In this document: piece after piece, positions 1 through 8,628 of the stretch | How positions within the stretch are numbered: position 1 is the first letter of the stretch | How the letters are laid out: every line of letters begins with the position of its first letter | Source: Spirosoma fluviale | Lineage (GTDB): Bacteria; Bacteroidota; Bacteroidia; Cytophagales; Flexibacteraceae | DNA: 64,000 nucleotides | Direction of reading: 5' to 3' | NCBI GenBank assembly: GCA_945883425.1 | Contig: CAMCXM010000001.1 | Coordinates: 1-64,000, forward strand | Made by a program: the position numbers and the translations under genes | The notes under the pieces: model-generated | Told to the model about the DNA's origin: nothing | Database searches by the model: none | What the model saw: the letters and a program-made list of their open reading frames with translations, nothing else

Positions 1-1476
1 GATTACGCCAAAAGATTGGACCTCAATCTTTTCTCAAGTCTGGAAATCATTCCGTTCATGGATAAACTCATGGAGCGCAATTTTATGCAGTACGATAACG
101 AGGGCTACCATGCTTCAGGCAGTATGTTGGTAAACAAGCAGGTAATCAAAGCCGTAAGCCGCAACGATGCTGGCCTTCTTCCAAAGAAGCAGGACATCAG
201 CAACTGGAAAAGCCTCGCGAAACAACTCCGAAGCACGTTCCGGGAAATCAGTCGTGCGAATGTTGGTACGGAAGATGCCATGAATTTTTTCCGCTTCGTG
301 CGGGTACGTTCGGAAAACTTCGGCTTCTGGAAAGCAATGGACGCTTACAATGCCGTCGACAAGCTCACGCTGCTTTTCTGCCTAAGAGAATATTTCTTCG
401 AAAGCAACCGCTTTCAGATTTTCCAACCAGAGAACGAGGTTCTTTTTCCAGAGGCTCCCTGCTTTGATACGGATGAAGCCAGAAACTTCGTAGAATGTCT
501 GGAAATCTACAGCGATGGTCTGATTGAAATCGTGGAGGATGAACTCATTCAAGACAACAGCGACAGCCTCATCATTGCACTCACCGAAAAAGGCAAGCAC
601 TTCTTCTTTGAAGACCAGGCCGTTTCGCCGGCATCCGTTCAAAACAGGAAAGAGCTCAACCTGTTGCAACCACGGAAAATAAAAGAGGTAAAGCTCTTTT
701 ATTCAGGGGAAGCCGAACGCGACATTACGGTTCTGGAGAAGCTCATGCAAAAAGAATCGCTTGAACACTTTTTCAGCAAAATGGAAAAGCGCAATCTGCC
801 CTCCTGTCTATCGATTCTCCTCTCAGGCGGTCCGGGTACCGGAAAAACGGAACTGGCCATGCAGCTCGCCCGCAAAACCAACCGGCAGATTCTGAAAGTT
901 GACCTTAGTGCAGTAAAGGACAAATTTGTTGGTGAGAGCGAAAAGAATGTGCGGGCCATTTTCAAGACCTACGAAGAAGCGGTGCGCAGCAGCAAACTCA
1001 CTCCGATACTCCTTCTCAATGAAGCCGATGGACTTCTCGGAAAGCGCAGGGAAGTGAACTCGTCGGTTGACCAGATGCTCAACACCATGCAGACCATCTT
1101 GCTGGAGCAGATGGAATCGATGAAAGGCATCATCATTGCCACCACCAACCTACGCTCGCATTTTGATGAGGCATTCGACCGCCGGTTTACCTTCAAACTG
1201 GAATTTGAAAATCCGGGTGAGAAAGCCCGACAGGAAATTCTGCGCAGCCTCCTGCCCGAAGTTGATGATCAGTGGCTTATTAAACTGGCAGCTGCCCATG
1301 AACTCACTGGCGGACAATGGCGGAATGTGGTGTACCGTGCTTTTATTGAGGAGGCCCTTGGGCATGAACTTAGTCTGGAAATGCTGCAAAAACTCGCCGC
1401 TTCTGAAGGAGGAGGAGGCAAAAAGAAAAACAGCCTGCCCATCGGATTTCATAATGGACTGCGACAGGTGGCCTAA
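1..1476 (+). CDS. AAA+ ATPase, 5' end outside window
   Basis: The reading frame is open to the first base (DYAKRL... precedes the TTG used by the ORF track), so the gene starts upstream and only its C-terminal ~490 codons are here. The first ~230 residues are not recognised. A classical AAA+ ATPase module follows: Walker A GGPGTGKT (about residue 270 of the ORF), a Walker B strand TPILLLNEAD in which the usual aspartate is asparagine, sensor-1 IIATTN and an arginine-finger-like FDRRF. NEAD Walker B variants occur in Bacteroidota ATPases of this kind, so loss of activity should not be assumed. Two small same-strand genes follow at short distance. The substrate is unknown; a proteasome-like or CDC48-like unfoldase role is only a guess. 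Confidence 0.85.
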   Translation, partial: DYAKRLDLNLFSSLEIIPFMDKLMERNFMQYDNEGYHASGSMLVNKQVIKAVSRNDAGLLPKKQDISNWKSLAKQLRSTFREISRANVGTEDAMNFFRFVRVRSENFGFWKAMDAYNAVDKLTLLFCLREYFFESNRFQIFQPENEVLFPEAPCFDTDEARNFVECLEIYSDGLIEIVEDELIQDNSDSLIIALTEKGKHFFFEDQAVSPASVQNRKELNLLQPRKIKEVKLFYSGEAERDITVLEKLMQKESLEHFFSKMEKRNLPSCLSILLSGGPGTGKTELAMQLARKTNRQILKVDLSAVKDKFVGESEKNVRAIFKTYEEAVRSSKLTPILLLNEADGLLGKRREVNSSVDQMLNTMQTILLEQMESMKGIIIATTNLRSHFDEAFDRRFTFKLEFENPGEKARQEILRSLLPEVDDQWLIKLAAAHELTGGQWRNVVYRAFIEEALGHELSLEMLQKLAASEGGGGKKKNSLPIGFHNGLRQVA

Positions 1477-1498
1477 TAAAAAATATTACGACTAAAAT

Positions 1499-1741
1499 AT
1501 GAATTCCTTTATCAAACAAAACTGGTTCCGCCTCCTCACCGGTACCTCCATGCTGCTCTTTTCAGCAGGCTTCTTTATTCGTTCGGTCATCCCGGCCCAG
1601 GCACTTCCTGATTTGCGGACAGGGGCCGGACAAAACTCCGGAAAATACACCTACTGGGTGGTAGCTTCGGAAGGATACGCCTATATTTTCCAGGCATACG
1701 ACGGAGCAAGCCCGACCTATCAGCGAAAAACCAAATTGTAA
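1499..1741 (+). CDS. small single-pass membrane or exported protein
   Basis: An 80-residue protein starting at ATG 22 bp after the AAA+ ATPase. A short basic start (NSFIKQNWFR) is followed by one hydrophobic segment (about residues 12-34), then a polar tail with KYTYWVVASEGYAY. This is a signal anchor or an uncleaved signal peptide. The family is not recognised. Tight spacing and orientation suggest co-transcription with the ATPase and the next gene. Confidence 0.6.
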   Translation: MNSFIKQNWFRLLTGTSMLLFSAGFFIRSVIPAQALPDLRTGAGQNSGKYTYWVVASEGYAYIFQAYDGASPTYQRKTKL

Positions 1742-1760
1742 ACGTTCCGCTTATCGTGTC

Positions 1761-2339
1761 ATGTCGCTGAAGACCTATTTCATTGAAAATTTTCTTGTGG
1801 ATGCGGAAAGGCTGCAATACGAGCCGGTCAACCATCTGCTTTTGTCTGGCAGAAGAAAACGACTGGTCGATGCAAACACCTATTTCTTCGGAGGGAAAGA
1901 TTGGAAAAACTGTCACAAGGACCTGCTTTTCGTGGAGCAAAAAGCCGCTTTTGTTTCCTGCGCATTTGCAGCCATCTGCACCGATCTCAATATGAAAATG
2001 ACCTACCCCGATGAATACCGGCCATGGCGATCAGGGGTGTATATACCCTGTTTCGGCTGGCAGGAATTCCGGCCCTGTTTTGAGTCACCTGAAAAACTAC
2101 TTTCGGTTCCGGTGCAGCTGGGCCTTATCCGAATGGAAGATCTGGACGCGGAAGAACTGGCCCAAACCTGGTTCGAGAGGCTGAAAAAGTACTTTGAGAT
2201 TTTTATCATCTATGTGGAGTACCCCGATTTTCTGCAGACCACATTCCGAAAAACCATTTTTAAGGAGGAGCATCCCGTACTTGGCGATTTTCTGATCCGC
2301 CTTCGGATGGAAATGGAACGGCTGGCAACTACCCTTTAA
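1761..2339 (+). CDS. hypothetical protein, 192 aa
   Basis: A soluble protein of 192 residues without signal peptide or membrane segment; ATG start 19 bp after the preceding small gene. It is rich in aromatic residues and cysteines (for example CHKDLLF, CFGWQEFRPCF). No family or catalytic motif is recognised. Codon use looks like that of its neighbours and the ORF is far longer than the overlapping shadows. It ends 10 bp before the stop of the convergent gene. Confidence 0.65.
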   Translation: MSLKTYFIENFLVDAERLQYEPVNHLLLSGRRKRLVDANTYFFGGKDWKNCHKDLLFVEQKAAFVSCAFAAICTDLNMKMTYPDEYRPWRSGVYIPCFGWQEFRPCFESPEKLLSVPVQLGLIRMEDLDAEELAQTWFERLKKYFEIFIIYVEYPDFLQTTFRKTIFKEEHPVLGDFLIRLRMEMERLATTL

Positions 2340-2349
2340 GGTTTTAGCA

Positions 2350-3369
2350 TCACACGGGCATTTCGATGCCTTTATCGGGATAAATCCATTCGGTAAATTG
2401 GCCGATGAGCAGATTCCAGCTGCTGATTGAAAAAGCCGGATGTGTCAATGCTGTATCATCCAAAATAACAGGTAGACGGTCACGCTGACTACCAGCTGAC
2501 AAACCAGTGGATTCTACGGTTTGCATGACACGAATAAAAGCAGCTTTTTCTTCCACCTCTCCCGAATCGTCGAACGTCCGATGCTGGTAGCGTGGTTGAT
2601 CAATGGGCATAAAGAGCTTGACAACCGATTTCCATACTTGCGGGAACGATCTTTTTGCTTCCCTAAAACTTCGCAGATTCATCAGTTCGGCCATTGGGGT
2701 GCCGTTATTTCTTGCTATGAAAATGAGAAACAGCAGTACCTGCGACTCATAGCTGCTCAGATACAGTTCGGGATCGGATTGCCAGGCATTTCCCTGTTTT
2801 TCCCTCAGCTCGAAGCGGAAACAATTCCGGAAGCTGCAGAGCCGCAGTCGGAATTCACGCTTTTTCACCTCAATGTCATGCAGACTCGGTCTTTCTAAAA
2901 TCCGGATGTCATCGAAAACCTGGTCTGCCATCCAGAGGCTCCCGAAAAAATTCATGTCCGCCGGATCGTCTGGTTGCCCATAAAACTGCCGGAGACCCAA
3001 TAATTTTCCATCATAATCGGGCAGTAATTCCCGGCAGGCAAGGCGAAATTGTAAGTCGGGTTGAAAAAAGCAACGCGGTAGATTCCGGATGGCGAGCAGA
3101 TCAAGGCGGCTTTCGGTATCTGGTAATAGGATGAGGTTCCGAAGCATACCGCAAAAGCGGAATTCGCTGAAATCCTTTGTGGACGGAATGGGCATAATCA
3201 GACCGGCCTGCCTTTGTTCAAACATAGCCGGACGAAGGCTGAAGGCCTCCAACATTTCCAGTAGCTTTTCTCGCTCCCTGAAACCGGCAAAGTAGAGGTA
3301 GCGGAAGGGTTTGAGCATACCAGCAAGCGGCTGTGGAAAAGAGACGGCTTTACCGGAATGAATTTTCAT
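2350..3369 (-). CDS. hypothetical protein, 339 aa
   Basis: A 339-residue cytosolic-looking protein, ATG start, no signal peptide and no clear membrane helix. It has aromatic-rich patches and a hydrophobic stretch (SQVLLFLIFIARNN, about residue 220) probably buried in a fold. No family recognised. It is convergent with the preceding gene, with only 10 bp between the stops. Confidence 0.65.
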   Translation of the reverse strand: MKIHSGKAVSFPQPLAGMLKPFRYLYFAGFREREKLLEMLEAFSLRPAMFEQRQAGLIMPIPSTKDFSEFRFCGMLRNLILLPDTESRLDLLAIRNLPRCFFQPDLQFRLACRELLPDYDGKLLGLRQFYGQPDDPADMNFFGSLWMADQVFDDIRILERPSLHDIEVKKREFRLRLCSFRNCFRFELREKQGNAWQSDPELYLSSYESQVLLFLIFIARNNGTPMAELMNLRSFREAKRSFPQVWKSVVKLFMPIDQPRYQHRTFDDSGEVEEKAAFIRVMQTVESTGLSAGSQRDRLPVILDDTALTHPAFSISSWNLLIGQFTEWIYPDKGIEMPV

Positions 3370-3697
3370 GGTTTGGAGACCTGGATTTGTAGGATCGGTT
3401 ATTTTTATTCAAACATAATCAGATGCCAGCAAACCCTCTCAAGGCGGTGGAATGTTATTTTTCTTTTATTCACGGACAGTTTTTACCTCCCACAGACCGC
3501 ACATAATTTCGGGTTGGTGTGAGTTCAAAGCAGCAAGTTCAAAATTCAAAGAATTAATAGGTTTGATCTACCCCTCCGGCCGCTTTTTTTTCAAAGCCAG
3601 ACTCGGAATTCGGGTGGTTCGTCAACACACAGACGAAGTAAACACTCTTTGCCCAACAATGCGACTGGTTTCCGGGTTTTATGATTTCAGGAAAGGT
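3370..3697. other. intergenic, no gene recognised
   Basis: About 330 bp between the start of the 339-aa gene and the end of the broken toxin. The ORF-track frame 3452..3919 on the plus strand runs antisense through the toxin remnant and is rejected as a shadow. No hairpin terminator, promoter match or repeat was found. Confidence 0.4.
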
Positions 3698-3982
3698 TCA
3701 AAATTCCTTTTTGCTATGGTGGATGGTGACAATCTCAATGTTTTGAAAATCAGAACGTATGGAATAAACAATCCGATACGAACCTTCAATAAGTTCTCTA
3801 ATGTGTTCCAATTGAAATTCTGGAACTACACGGCCCAAATACGGTGTGTTCGCCAGGGTTTGGGGCCTGTGGAACAACTTTTAGACTACAATTTTTGCAT
3901 ACCGGACAGAATCATTTGAAATGTAGTCCCCTATTTGTTCAAGGTCTTTGATGGCACGTTCAGACCAGATTATTTCAGCCAT
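3698..3982 (-). pseudogene. ParE/RelE-type toxin with in-frame stop
   Basis: Reading the minus strand from ATG 3982 gives MAEIIWSERAIKDLEQIGDY..., then a TAA at codon 34 (3881-3883), after which the same frame continues KLFHRPQTLANTPYLGRVVP..., an IRELIEGSYRIVY core and IEIVTIHHSKKEF before a natural stop. Length (94 sense codons) and order of motifs match RelE/ParE-superfamily toxins and the intact toxin at 20495 (IREIIHKNYRIIYW, ILTVHHSAK). One C-to-T change (CAA to TAA) would explain the break. The start overlaps the 3' end of the antitoxin by 13 nt, exactly as in the intact module. Only a 33-residue fragment should be made, so the toxin is predicted inactive. Confidence 0.8.
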
Positions 3983-4152
3983 TTTGCTAACCTTTCTTTG
4001 GCCTCATCCTCCTTCAGCACCCGACCAGCCTTAATATCTTCCAGTCCTTCTTCAACCTTGTTTAAAAAAATAAGCCGATCTAAAAGTTCATCCAACGTAA
4101 ATTGGCTGGACAGTTGATTGACAGTGAATAAGACTTTTGCTTTGTCTAACAT
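3970..4152 (-). CDS. antitoxin of type II module
   Basis: A 60-residue acidic/helical protein (MLDKAKVLFTVNQL...). I start it at ATG 4152, because the ORF-track start at 4212 would cross the predicted promoter. Central residues DELLDRLIFLNKVEEGLEDI and the C-terminal AKERLAKWLK parallel the antitoxin at 20325 (EEVYESLLLLEKIEKGLQDS...LPAWLV), which is also exactly 60 residues. The gene overlaps the toxin start. With the toxin nonsense-mutated, it may be a relic that could still cross-neutralise the second module. Confidence 0.75.
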   Translation of the reverse strand: MLDKAKVLFTVNQLSSQFTLDELLDRLIFLNKVEEGLEDIKAGRVLKEDEAKERLAKWLK

Positions 4153-4166
4153 CGTTTTCGTTTTAG

Positions 4167-4174
4167 CAAAAATA
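4167..4174 (-). promoter_or_regulatory. Bacteroidota -7 promoter motif for TA pair
   Basis: CAAAAATA on the plus strand reads TATTTTTG on the minus strand, a full match to TAnnTTTG. It sits 15 bp ahead of the antitoxin ATG. Seen by eye only; no -33 box was scored. Confidence 0.45.
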
Positions 4175-4461
4175 AGAAATGTGAATGAACAACAAAAAAG
4201 GTAGACTTCCACTTTTGCTTCTCGTGTTTCGCACAGCCATCCGAAATTGAAATAAACAGCAGGTTTACAACAAAGGTATGGGTCTCGCTACAACAGCACA
4301 ACCAAGCCGCCAAATCCCTGAATCAATGCGAACCCATAATCAATTTCTTTACCCCCATTCAAACTCTCACCCAGCAGTTCGTTTTTTGACTGGATTCAAG
4401 ACCCGAATCACAAATCGGAATTCGGCATTCCCATTCATAATTTATAACTCATCGTTCATCA
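4175..4461. other. intergenic, AT-rich, no gene recognised
   Basis: Spacer between the toxin-antitoxin promoter and the end of the permease gene. The 65-aa ORF at 4278 has no protein-like character. The right end (attcataatttataactcatcg) resembles the low-complexity AATT strings seen at 17.3, 29.5 and 46.8 kb. Confidence 0.35.
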
Positions 4462-5712
4462 TTACTTACTCCTAATCGCCTCCACCGGATTCATGTGCGC
4501 TGCACTGATGGCTGGAGCAATCCCTGCAATAAGCCCAATACCCACACTCAGAAGGAGTCCGGTCGTGACGTTTTTGGCCGTGATCACGATGTCGAACATG
4601 TCGGATGGAATGAAGGTAAGCAATGAAACCAGCAGCAGACCGGCAATACCACCGATCAAACTAAGGAAAACGGCTTCGAACAAAAACTGGTTGAGAATAA
4701 AGGAATTCCGGGCGCCCAGCGATTTCTGAATCCCGATCTGGTTGGTGCGTTCTTTTACGGAAACGAACATGATGTTGGCAATTCCGAAGCCGCCCACCAG
4801 AATGGAAAAGCTACCAATGATGGCACCGGCAATGCTCACGGCATCGAAAATATTGGTAATCGCACTGGCGATGAGTTCGGGACGGTTCACCGCAAAATTG
4901 TCTTCTTCAAACGATTTAAGTCCCCGCCGGCTGCGCATCAGTCCCCGCACTTCGCCTTCAAGCCACTGCAGTTTGGGATCGGTGGCCTTTCCTTTGATGG
5001 CAATCACCGGTTCCACCCAGCCGTTTTTGATTTTGTACAATTCTGTAAAGGTGCTGTACGGAATCATGCAGGTAACATCATTGCTGGGCATCCCGATCAG
5101 GTTGGCACCCTGGTGAATCATCACGCCCACGACGGTGAGCTTCTTGCCTTTCACCGATACCGTCTTTCCGATCGGACTCTGACCTGGAAACAGCGTTTGG
5201 GCCATATCGTCGCCAATGAGAGCCGTCTGACTGTTGCCATCCAGTTCGCGGGGCGTAAAGTACCGTCCTTCAGCCAGTCGTACATCGTTGACCAGATTGA
5301 AGGAATAGGTAATGCCCATCACATTAATTCCCTCGATGGAGTTGTTTTCGTGTTTTACAAGACGGTCTCCTTTGGAAGCATAAAGGGCTACGGCTTCGGC
5401 ATTCTGGAGATTCTTTTCCAGAAACCGAAAGTCGTTGACTGAGGAAACAGGACGGTTGACGTATTTGTACCAGGGGTAACTCTTCTCAAAAATCCAGGGC
5501 CATTTCTGCACATAAATCACCCGGTCTCCAAAAAACGACATGCTTTGGCGGATGTTGAGTTCAAGGGAATCGACGAGCGTAAAAACGGCAATGATGGCAA
5601 AAATACCCACCGTTACACCCAGCAGGGAAAGCAGTGTCCGGAGCAGATTGGCCCGAAGGGCACCGAGCGCAAAGGCGGTGCTTTCAAAGAAGAGGATGAA
5701 TATCTTTCTCAA
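4462..5712 (-). CDS. MacB/FtsX-type ABC transporter permease
   Basis: A 416-residue MacB-type permease: N-terminal helix with RANLLRTLLSLLGVTVGIFA, a periplasmic MacB_PCD-like domain (about residues 45-270), and three C-terminal helices of the FtsX fold (SFSILVGGFGIANIMFVSVK, then the cytosolic ERTNQIGIQKSLGAR loop). The C-terminal signature PVEAIRSK is typical. The start is TTG (5712); an in-frame TGA lies a few codons upstream and no ATG is available before the first helix. No ATPase or adaptor gene is adjacent, so the ATP-binding partner must be encoded elsewhere. The substrate is unknown. Confidence 0.9.
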   Translation of the reverse strand: MRKIFILFFESTAFALGALRANLLRTLLSLLGVTVGIFAIIAVFTLVDSLELNIRQSMSFFGDRVIYVQKWPWIFEKSYPWYKYVNRPVSSVNDFRFLEKNLQNAEAVALYASKGDRLVKHENNSIEGINVMGITYSFNLVNDVRLAEGRYFTPRELDGNSQTALIGDDMAQTLFPGQSPIGKTVSVKGKKLTVVGVMIHQGANLIGMPSNDVTCMIPYSTFTELYKIKNGWVEPVIAIKGKATDPKLQWLEGEVRGLMRSRRGLKSFEEDNFAVNRPELIASAITNIFDAVSIAGAIIGSFSILVGGFGIANIMFVSVKERTNQIGIQKSLGARNSFILNQFLFEAVFLSLIGGIAGLLLVSLLTFIPSDMFDIVITAKNVTTGLLLSVGIGLIAGIAPAISAAHMNPVEAIRSK

Positions 5713-5728
5713 CCGATGGAGTAAAAAT

Positions 5729-5736
5729 CAAATCTA
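5729..5736 (-). promoter_or_regulatory. -7 promoter motif before permease
   Basis: CAAATCTA on the plus strand (TAGATTTG on minus) matches TAnnTTTG and lies only 17 bp ahead of the TTG start, implying a very short leader. Confidence 0.4.
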
Positions 5737-5887
5737 CACCGACCCGTTTCAAATTCACAAGAAAGGTGGAAAAAGAACCGCAATCCATTACTGAAAGGCA
5801 TGATTTGAGGATAAAAGATTGATTTGAAGTTGGATGGTATTGTCCGACATTACCGAAATCAGAATTCCTGTATTTACTTGCAGCGAA

Positions 5888-6913
5888 ATGGCACAATCTC
5901 CGCAGAACATTCTCGACGAACTGGCGAAAGGTATTCTCCGCCCACTGTATTTTTTGCAGGGGGAAGAGCCATACTACATCGACCGGATCATCGATTATCT
6001 GGAAGAAAATGCACTGGAACCTTCAGAGCGTGGTTTCAATCAGCTCATTATCTACGGGAAAGACACCACCATGGGCAATGTGATTGTGCAGGCCCGGCGT
6101 TTCCCGATGATGGCCCAACGACAACTGGTTCTTGTGAAAGAAGCCCAGGAAATCGGCGACCTCAATCGCAAAGAAGGACAGGAACTTCTTGAAAAATATG
6201 CTGCCAATCCGGTGCCGAGTACAATTCTGGTGTTTGGATACAAATACAAAAAACTGGATGGCCGCAAATCGCTTTCAGGTGTGCTCGACAAAAAAGCCAT
6301 TCTGGTGAATTCGGATAAGTTTCCGGACTACAAGCTCAACGACTGGATTACGAGTCATTTGAAATCCGTCGGGATTCCGTCCTCTTCATCCGCTGTTCAG
6401 ATGCTGGCCGACCACATCGGCAACGATTTATCCCGCATTGCCAATGAGCTGGAAAAAGTGAAGCTCAGTCTGGGGCCAGGTACTGAACTGACGAAGGAGA
6501 TCATCCATCAAAAAATCGGGATCAGTAAGGAGTTCAACGGATTTGAATTTCAGAATGCCCTGGCAAGCCGGAATCTGGCCAAGGCACTTCAGATTGCGGA
6601 GTATTTTGTGGCCAATCCCAAGTCCACCAGCCTGATTCAGATTACGGCTTTGTTGTTTACCTATTTCACGAAAGTGCTGCAGACGCATGTGCATTCGAAC
6701 ATGACCGACAAAGATCTGGCTTCCCTACTTGGTGTGAATCCGTTTTTTGTGAAGGACTACAAAATCGCCAAAAGCCGGTTTACCACACAGCAGATTCTGC
6801 ACATTCTCCACCAGATTCGTCTCGCAGACGGGTACGCCAAAGGCATCGATGCAGGAGATCGGGAGGAAATCTCCATTTACCAGGATCTGATTTTGCAGAT
6901 TGTGAAGTGTTGA
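5888..6913 (+). CDS. holA: DNA polymerase III subunit delta
   Basis: The delta subunit of the clamp loader, which opens the beta sliding clamp at the replication fork. The ORF-track start (5834) adds 18 residues; homologues begin near MAQSPQNILDELAKG, so I use ATG 5888, giving 341 residues, usual for HolA. Visible family features are LRPLYFLQGEEPYYIDRI at the N-terminus, the degenerate AAA+ region with TILVFGYKYKKLDGRK, and the C-terminal collar helices with PFFVKDYKIAKSRF. No functional Walker A motif is expected in delta and none is present. It diverges from the permease. Confidence 0.92.
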   Translation: MAQSPQNILDELAKGILRPLYFLQGEEPYYIDRIIDYLEENALEPSERGFNQLIIYGKDTTMGNVIVQARRFPMMAQRQLVLVKEAQEIGDLNRKEGQELLEKYAANPVPSTILVFGYKYKKLDGRKSLSGVLDKKAILVNSDKFPDYKLNDWITSHLKSVGIPSSSSAVQMLADHIGNDLSRIANELEKVKLSLGPGTELTKEIIHQKIGISKEFNGFEFQNALASRNLAKALQIAEYFVANPKSTSLIQITALLFTYFTKVLQTHVHSNMTDKDLASLLGVNPFFVKDYKIAKSRFTTQQILHILHQIRLADGYAKGIDAGDREEISIYQDLILQIVKC

Positions 6914-7185
6914 TGCAATTGCTTTAATCGCAATCCGCCCATTCAATATTTCGTACTGAACTGCCTTCAGGTGTTTATATCTTCAATGTTTAAAAAAGTG
7001 CCTAAAATTTACATCAGAACCTGTCTGTACTATTTCTCTGTGAAAGCCCAGCGTGTTTGAGAAGTAAGGGTAGCGAAGTGACTCATTTTCAAACTACCTC
7101 TGAATTTCTTGGATAGAAACTCAACGCCAAATTGAGCAGGATTCTTTTTATCAAATATGCTTAATATGCACAGGTCGTCAGTCTG

Positions 7186-7368
7186 TTAAGGTCGTAACGG
7201 ATGAATTTTGGCATCAGGTTGAGCTCTTCGATTCGAATTTGCCGAAGTAGGCTTACGTTCCAATTTACGTTGTTTGAAAAAATCACTCAATGCTTTTTCT
7301 TCTGTCGCTGTCAAGCCAACCTGGTCACCAATGAAGTCAACGTCCAATTCTATTTTTTTTGTTTTCAT
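7186..7368 (-). CDS. small charged protein, 60 aa
   Basis: A 60-residue protein beginning MKTKKIELDVDFIGDQ and ending in a basic tail (RKLERKPTSANSNRR). It has the look of short Bacteroidota proteins with an acidic helical core (TATEEKALSDFFKQ), but I cannot name the family. It begins 1 bp after the end of a truncated reading frame that runs back into carA, so the pair may be the leftover 3' half of an operon inserted downstream of carA. Whether it is expressed is unknown. Confidence 0.5.
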   Translation of the reverse strand: MKTKKIELDVDFIGDQVGLTATEEKALSDFFKQRKLERKPTSANSNRRAQPDAKIHPLRP

Positions 7369-7369
7369 A

Positions 7370-7519
7370 CTATTGGTTGGGAAAATATCGATTGATAAGT
7401 CTTAAGGCTGATTGTGTTTCGATAATCATAAGTCGTCCACCAAAATGATAGGCCCCCAATGTTTTTTCGTAGTGCTCAATCAGCTGTGTTTTAGAAATAG
7501 TTTCCGTCGCATAGATTAC
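7370..7519 (-). pseudogene. 5'-truncated coding remnant next to carA
   Basis: On the minus strand an open frame reads VIYATETISKTQLIEHYEKT... to GGRLMIIETQSALRLINRYF and a TAG stop one base before the ATG of the 60-aa gene. The composition is protein-like, but there is no ATG in frame, and the frame runs upstream into the 3' end of carA. Either the N-terminal half was lost when it landed behind carA, or a non-ATG start is used. Family not recognised. Confidence 0.4.
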
Positions 7520-8613
7520 CCGATGAGTTCCCTGAACTGACGGAACAGATAGCGGGAATCGTGTGGACCGGGATTGGCTTCCGGATGGTACTGAACCGAA
7601 AAGCCCTGTCCATTTTTGAGTTGGATGCCTTCTACCGTCTGGTCATTGAGGTTTTGGTGCGACAGGATCAGGTCAGGATGCTGCATCAGTTTTTCCATAT
7701 CCACCGCAAAGCCATGGTTCTGACTCGTGATTTCGCAATGGCCCGTAATCAGGTTTTTCACCGGATGATTGAGACCGCGGTGCCCGTTTTTCATTTTGTA
7801 GGTGGAAAGTCCAAACGCTCTGGCCAGCAGCTGGTGTCCCAGACAGATGCCAAACACGGGTTTTCCGGTTGCCAGTATTTTCTGGATGGTCTCCACCGCA
7901 TCGTTCATACTGGCTGGGTCGCCGGGGCCGTTTGAAAGAAAATAGGCTTCGGGCTCAAAGGCGGCGATTTCGTCCATCGGACTGTTTCCTGGCAGAACCA
8001 GACAGTTGAGATCCTGCTCTGCGAGTTGCCGGACGATGTTGAGCTTGATGCCGAAATCCAGAACTGCCACACGCCGTCCGTCTTCCGGCCCCATTTTCCA
8101 TGGTTTACTTGTCATCACCTGCGAGGCCAGCTCGAGCGATTCCATGTCGGGAAGTTCGGCCAGTTTCTGGTTCAGCTCCAGGCCAGCGGTAAATTCAGAT
8201 GAAATGACGGCGTTCATGGCGCCTTTATCGCGAATGTGCCGTACCAGTTTCCGGGTGTCGATTTCAGCAATTCCGACAATTCCATTTTCCGCCAGGTATG
8301 TATCGAGATTGTCATCAGCCCCACCTCTGGAATAAATGGTGGAAAACCCATCGCAGATCATCCCCGAAATTTTGACAGAATCAGATTCTACTTCATCCTT
8401 TTTCACACCATAATTCCCAATATGGGCCATGGTGTGGATCACAATCTGCCCGAAATAGGACGGGTCTGTGTAAATCTCCTGGTAACCGGTCATGCCGGTA
8501 TTGAAGCAAAGTTCACCACCAGAGGTTCCCTTTTTGCCCAACGCTTTGCCATGAAAAATCGTCCCGTCTGCCAATAGAAGAATGGCATCGGGTCGTTGGG
8601 AGATTCGTATCAT
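7516..8613 (-). CDS. carA: carbamoyl-phosphate synthase small subunit
   Basis: The glutaminase subunit of carbamoyl-phosphate synthetase, releasing ammonia from glutamine for arginine and pyrimidine synthesis. 365 residues, the normal length. The N-terminal CPSase domain carries ELCFNTGMTGYQEIYTDPSY. The C-terminal class I amidotransferase has the nucleophile Cys in FGICLGHQLL and the His/Glu pair in VQYHPEANPGPHDS. The large subunit carB is not in the window. sufE begins upstream, 15 bp before this ATG on the same strand, so they may be co-transcribed. Confidence 0.96.
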   Translation of the reverse strand: MIRISQRPDAILLLADGTIFHGKALGKKGTSGGELCFNTGMTGYQEIYTDPSYFGQIVIHTMAHIGNYGVKKDEVESDSVKISGMICDGFSTIYSRGGADDNLDTYLAENGIVGIAEIDTRKLVRHIRDKGAMNAVISSEFTAGLELNQKLAELPDMESLELASQVMTSKPWKMGPEDGRRVAVLDFGIKLNIVRQLAEQDLNCLVLPGNSPMDEIAAFEPEAYFLSNGPGDPASMNDAVETIQKILATGKPVFGICLGHQLLARAFGLSTYKMKNGHRGLNHPVKNLITGHCEITSQNHGFAVDMEKLMQHPDLILSHQNLNDQTVEGIQLKNGQGFSVQYHPEANPGPHDSRYLFRQFRELIG

Positions 8614-8628
8614 ATCGGATGTAAAGAG

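Noticed and set aside
1136-1495. 119-aa plus-strand ORF within the AAA+ ATPase gene
   Set aside because: Out-of-frame shadow of the ATPase C-terminus.
3452-3919. 155-aa plus-strand ORF
   Set aside because: Antisense to the ParE/RelE-type toxin remnant, whose minus-strand frame shows family motifs.
4278-4475. 65-aa plus-strand ORF
   Set aside because: AT-rich low-complexity sequence overlapping the permease stop; no support.
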